From Thiodiazotropha sp050305635 (lineage in GTDB: Bacteria; Pseudomonadota; Gammaproteobacteria; Chromatiales; Chromatiaceae): a stretch of DNA of 64,000 bases. Below are positions 63,434-64,000 of this stretch, in pieces (the stretch's first letter is position 1; each line of letters opens with the position of its first letter). Both the position numbers and the translations under genes were made by a program. The stretch spans positions 1 through 64,000 of the forward strand of contig JBNLFS010000050.1 in assembly GCA_050305635.1 (NCBI GenBank), read 5' to 3'. Under the pieces are notes generated by a model that worked only from the letters and a program-made list of their open reading frames with translations, was not told the origin of the DNA and made no database searches.

Positions 63434-63918
63434 AAGCCTGGCTGCCCCGGGTTCAGCGCAGCATCACCCGCCTCGAGGAGCTCATCATGGCGCTCCTGCT
63501 CGGCGCCATGATCCTGCTGGCGGGCAGCCAGATCCTGTTACGCAACCTGTTCGACAGCGGCCTGGTGTGGGCCGATCCGGTACTGCGCATCATGGTGCTG
63601 TGGATCGCCCTGTTCGGCGCCCTCGCCGCTACCCGGGATCATCGGCACCTGCGCATCGACCTGGTCTCGCACACCCTCTCGGAAACGAATCAGGCACTGC
63701 TCGCCAAACTGCATGATCTGTTCAGCGCGGTTGTCTGCCTTACCATCGGCTGGCATGCCGCACGTTTCGTCTACGTGGAGTGGCAGGAGGGATCGACCCT
63801 GTTCTCGAACGTACCCGCGTGGCTGGGCGAACTCATCATTCCCCTCGGTTTCACCCTCATGGGTTTGAAGTTTCTGCTCAACATCCCGCTCAAGACACTC
63901 CGGGAAGAATCCCCATGA
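63430..63918 (+). CDS. dctQ: TRAP transporter small permease (DctQ family)
   Basis: 162 residues, four predicted helices. Family features: LEELIMALLLGAMILLAGSQILLRNLFDSGLVWADPVLRIMVLWIALFGALAATRDHRHLRIDLVSHTL. ATG overlaps the dctP stop (ATGA), and the stop overlaps the next gene. Confidence 0.93.
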   Translation: MKAWLPRVQRSITRLEELIMALLLGAMILLAGSQILLRNLFDSGLVWADPVLRIMVLWIALFGALAATRDHRHLRIDLVSHTLSETNQALLAKLHDLFSAVVCLTIGWHAARFVYVEWQEGSTLFSNVPAWLGELIIPLGFTLMGLKFLLNIPLKTLREESP

Positions 63919-64000
63919 TCGTCACCCTGGGCCTGATTCTGCTGGCGGTCAGCGGTGCTCCCCTGTTCGTGGTCATCGGCGCCATGGCCCTGTGGGGCTT
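63915..64000 (+). CDS. dctM: TRAP transporter large permease (DctM family), N-terminal fragment
   Basis: Starts with ATG at 63915 overlapping the dctQ stop (ATGA) and runs off the right edge; 28 full codons visible (MIVTLGLILLAVSGAPLFVV then IGAMALWG). The first helix and position are those of DctM. Confidence 0.88.
   Translation, partial: MIVTLGLILLAVSGAPLFVVIGAMALWG

Overview
The window looks like chromosomal DNA of a free-living or host-associated gammaproteobacterium close to the sulfur-oxidising Chromatiales (Sedimenticola/Thiodiazotropha-like). This placement is an inference from protein style and gene content: an octaheme cytochrome of the tetrathionate-reductase family, SoxW/TlpA-type thioredoxins, a persulfide dioxygenase, TatT-type TRAP transport and GlyGly-CTERM surface proteins. 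Almost all of the sequence is genic, with tightly overlapping operons. No phage, insertion sequence with transposase, CRISPR array, rRNA or tRNA was seen.

Layout. (1) 1-4.7 kb: start of argG, then ilvC-ilvH-ilvI (branched-chain amino acids) on the minus strand, a DUF4124 exported protein and a MIF-like tautomerase. (2) 4.7-14.5 kb: respiratory block cydA-cydB-cydX, a membrane-anchored octaheme cytochrome c with its cytochrome b partner, then cydD-cydC. A textbook FNR site precedes cydA, so the block probably serves microaerobic/anaerobic respiration. (3) 14.5-28.4 kb: secreted proteins: a large M4 metalloprotease with a separate propeptide-like lipoprotein, a tail-collar exported protein, a 1817-residue DUF4347/cadherin surface protein and a periplasmic phosphatase, with proS in between. 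(4) 28.5-40.7 kb: DUF3999/DUF2339 membrane pair, fabA, an aldolase-SDR fusion, oxyR, cpdA, sfsA and a Pro/Tyr-rich exported protein. (5) 40.7-44.2 kb: minus-strand operon TlpA, thioredoxin, TolC, membrane-fusion protein, acylphosphatase, without an inner-membrane pump. (6) 44.6-50.3 kb: PilZ-like protein, YihY, arsC, wrbA, hda, bolA and an overlapping glutaredoxin-like gene. (7) 50.4-59.0 kb: persulfide dioxygenase with a tiny upstream gene, divergent from a nine-gene operon ending in a MerR-B12 regulator that carries the complete CarH/LitR photosensor signature. (8) 59-64 kb: alanine/sodium symporter, a repeat-rich gap and a TRAP operon (TatT, DctP, DctQ, start of DctM).

The most notable parts are the predicted cobalamin light-response operon with three copies of an 11-bp motif (TGTNNAGTACA) in its promoter gap, the octaheme cytochrome module placed inside the cyd cluster, the pump-less TolC/adaptor operon joined to two periplasmic thioredoxins, and the protease operon headed by a stand-alone propeptide-like lipoprotein.
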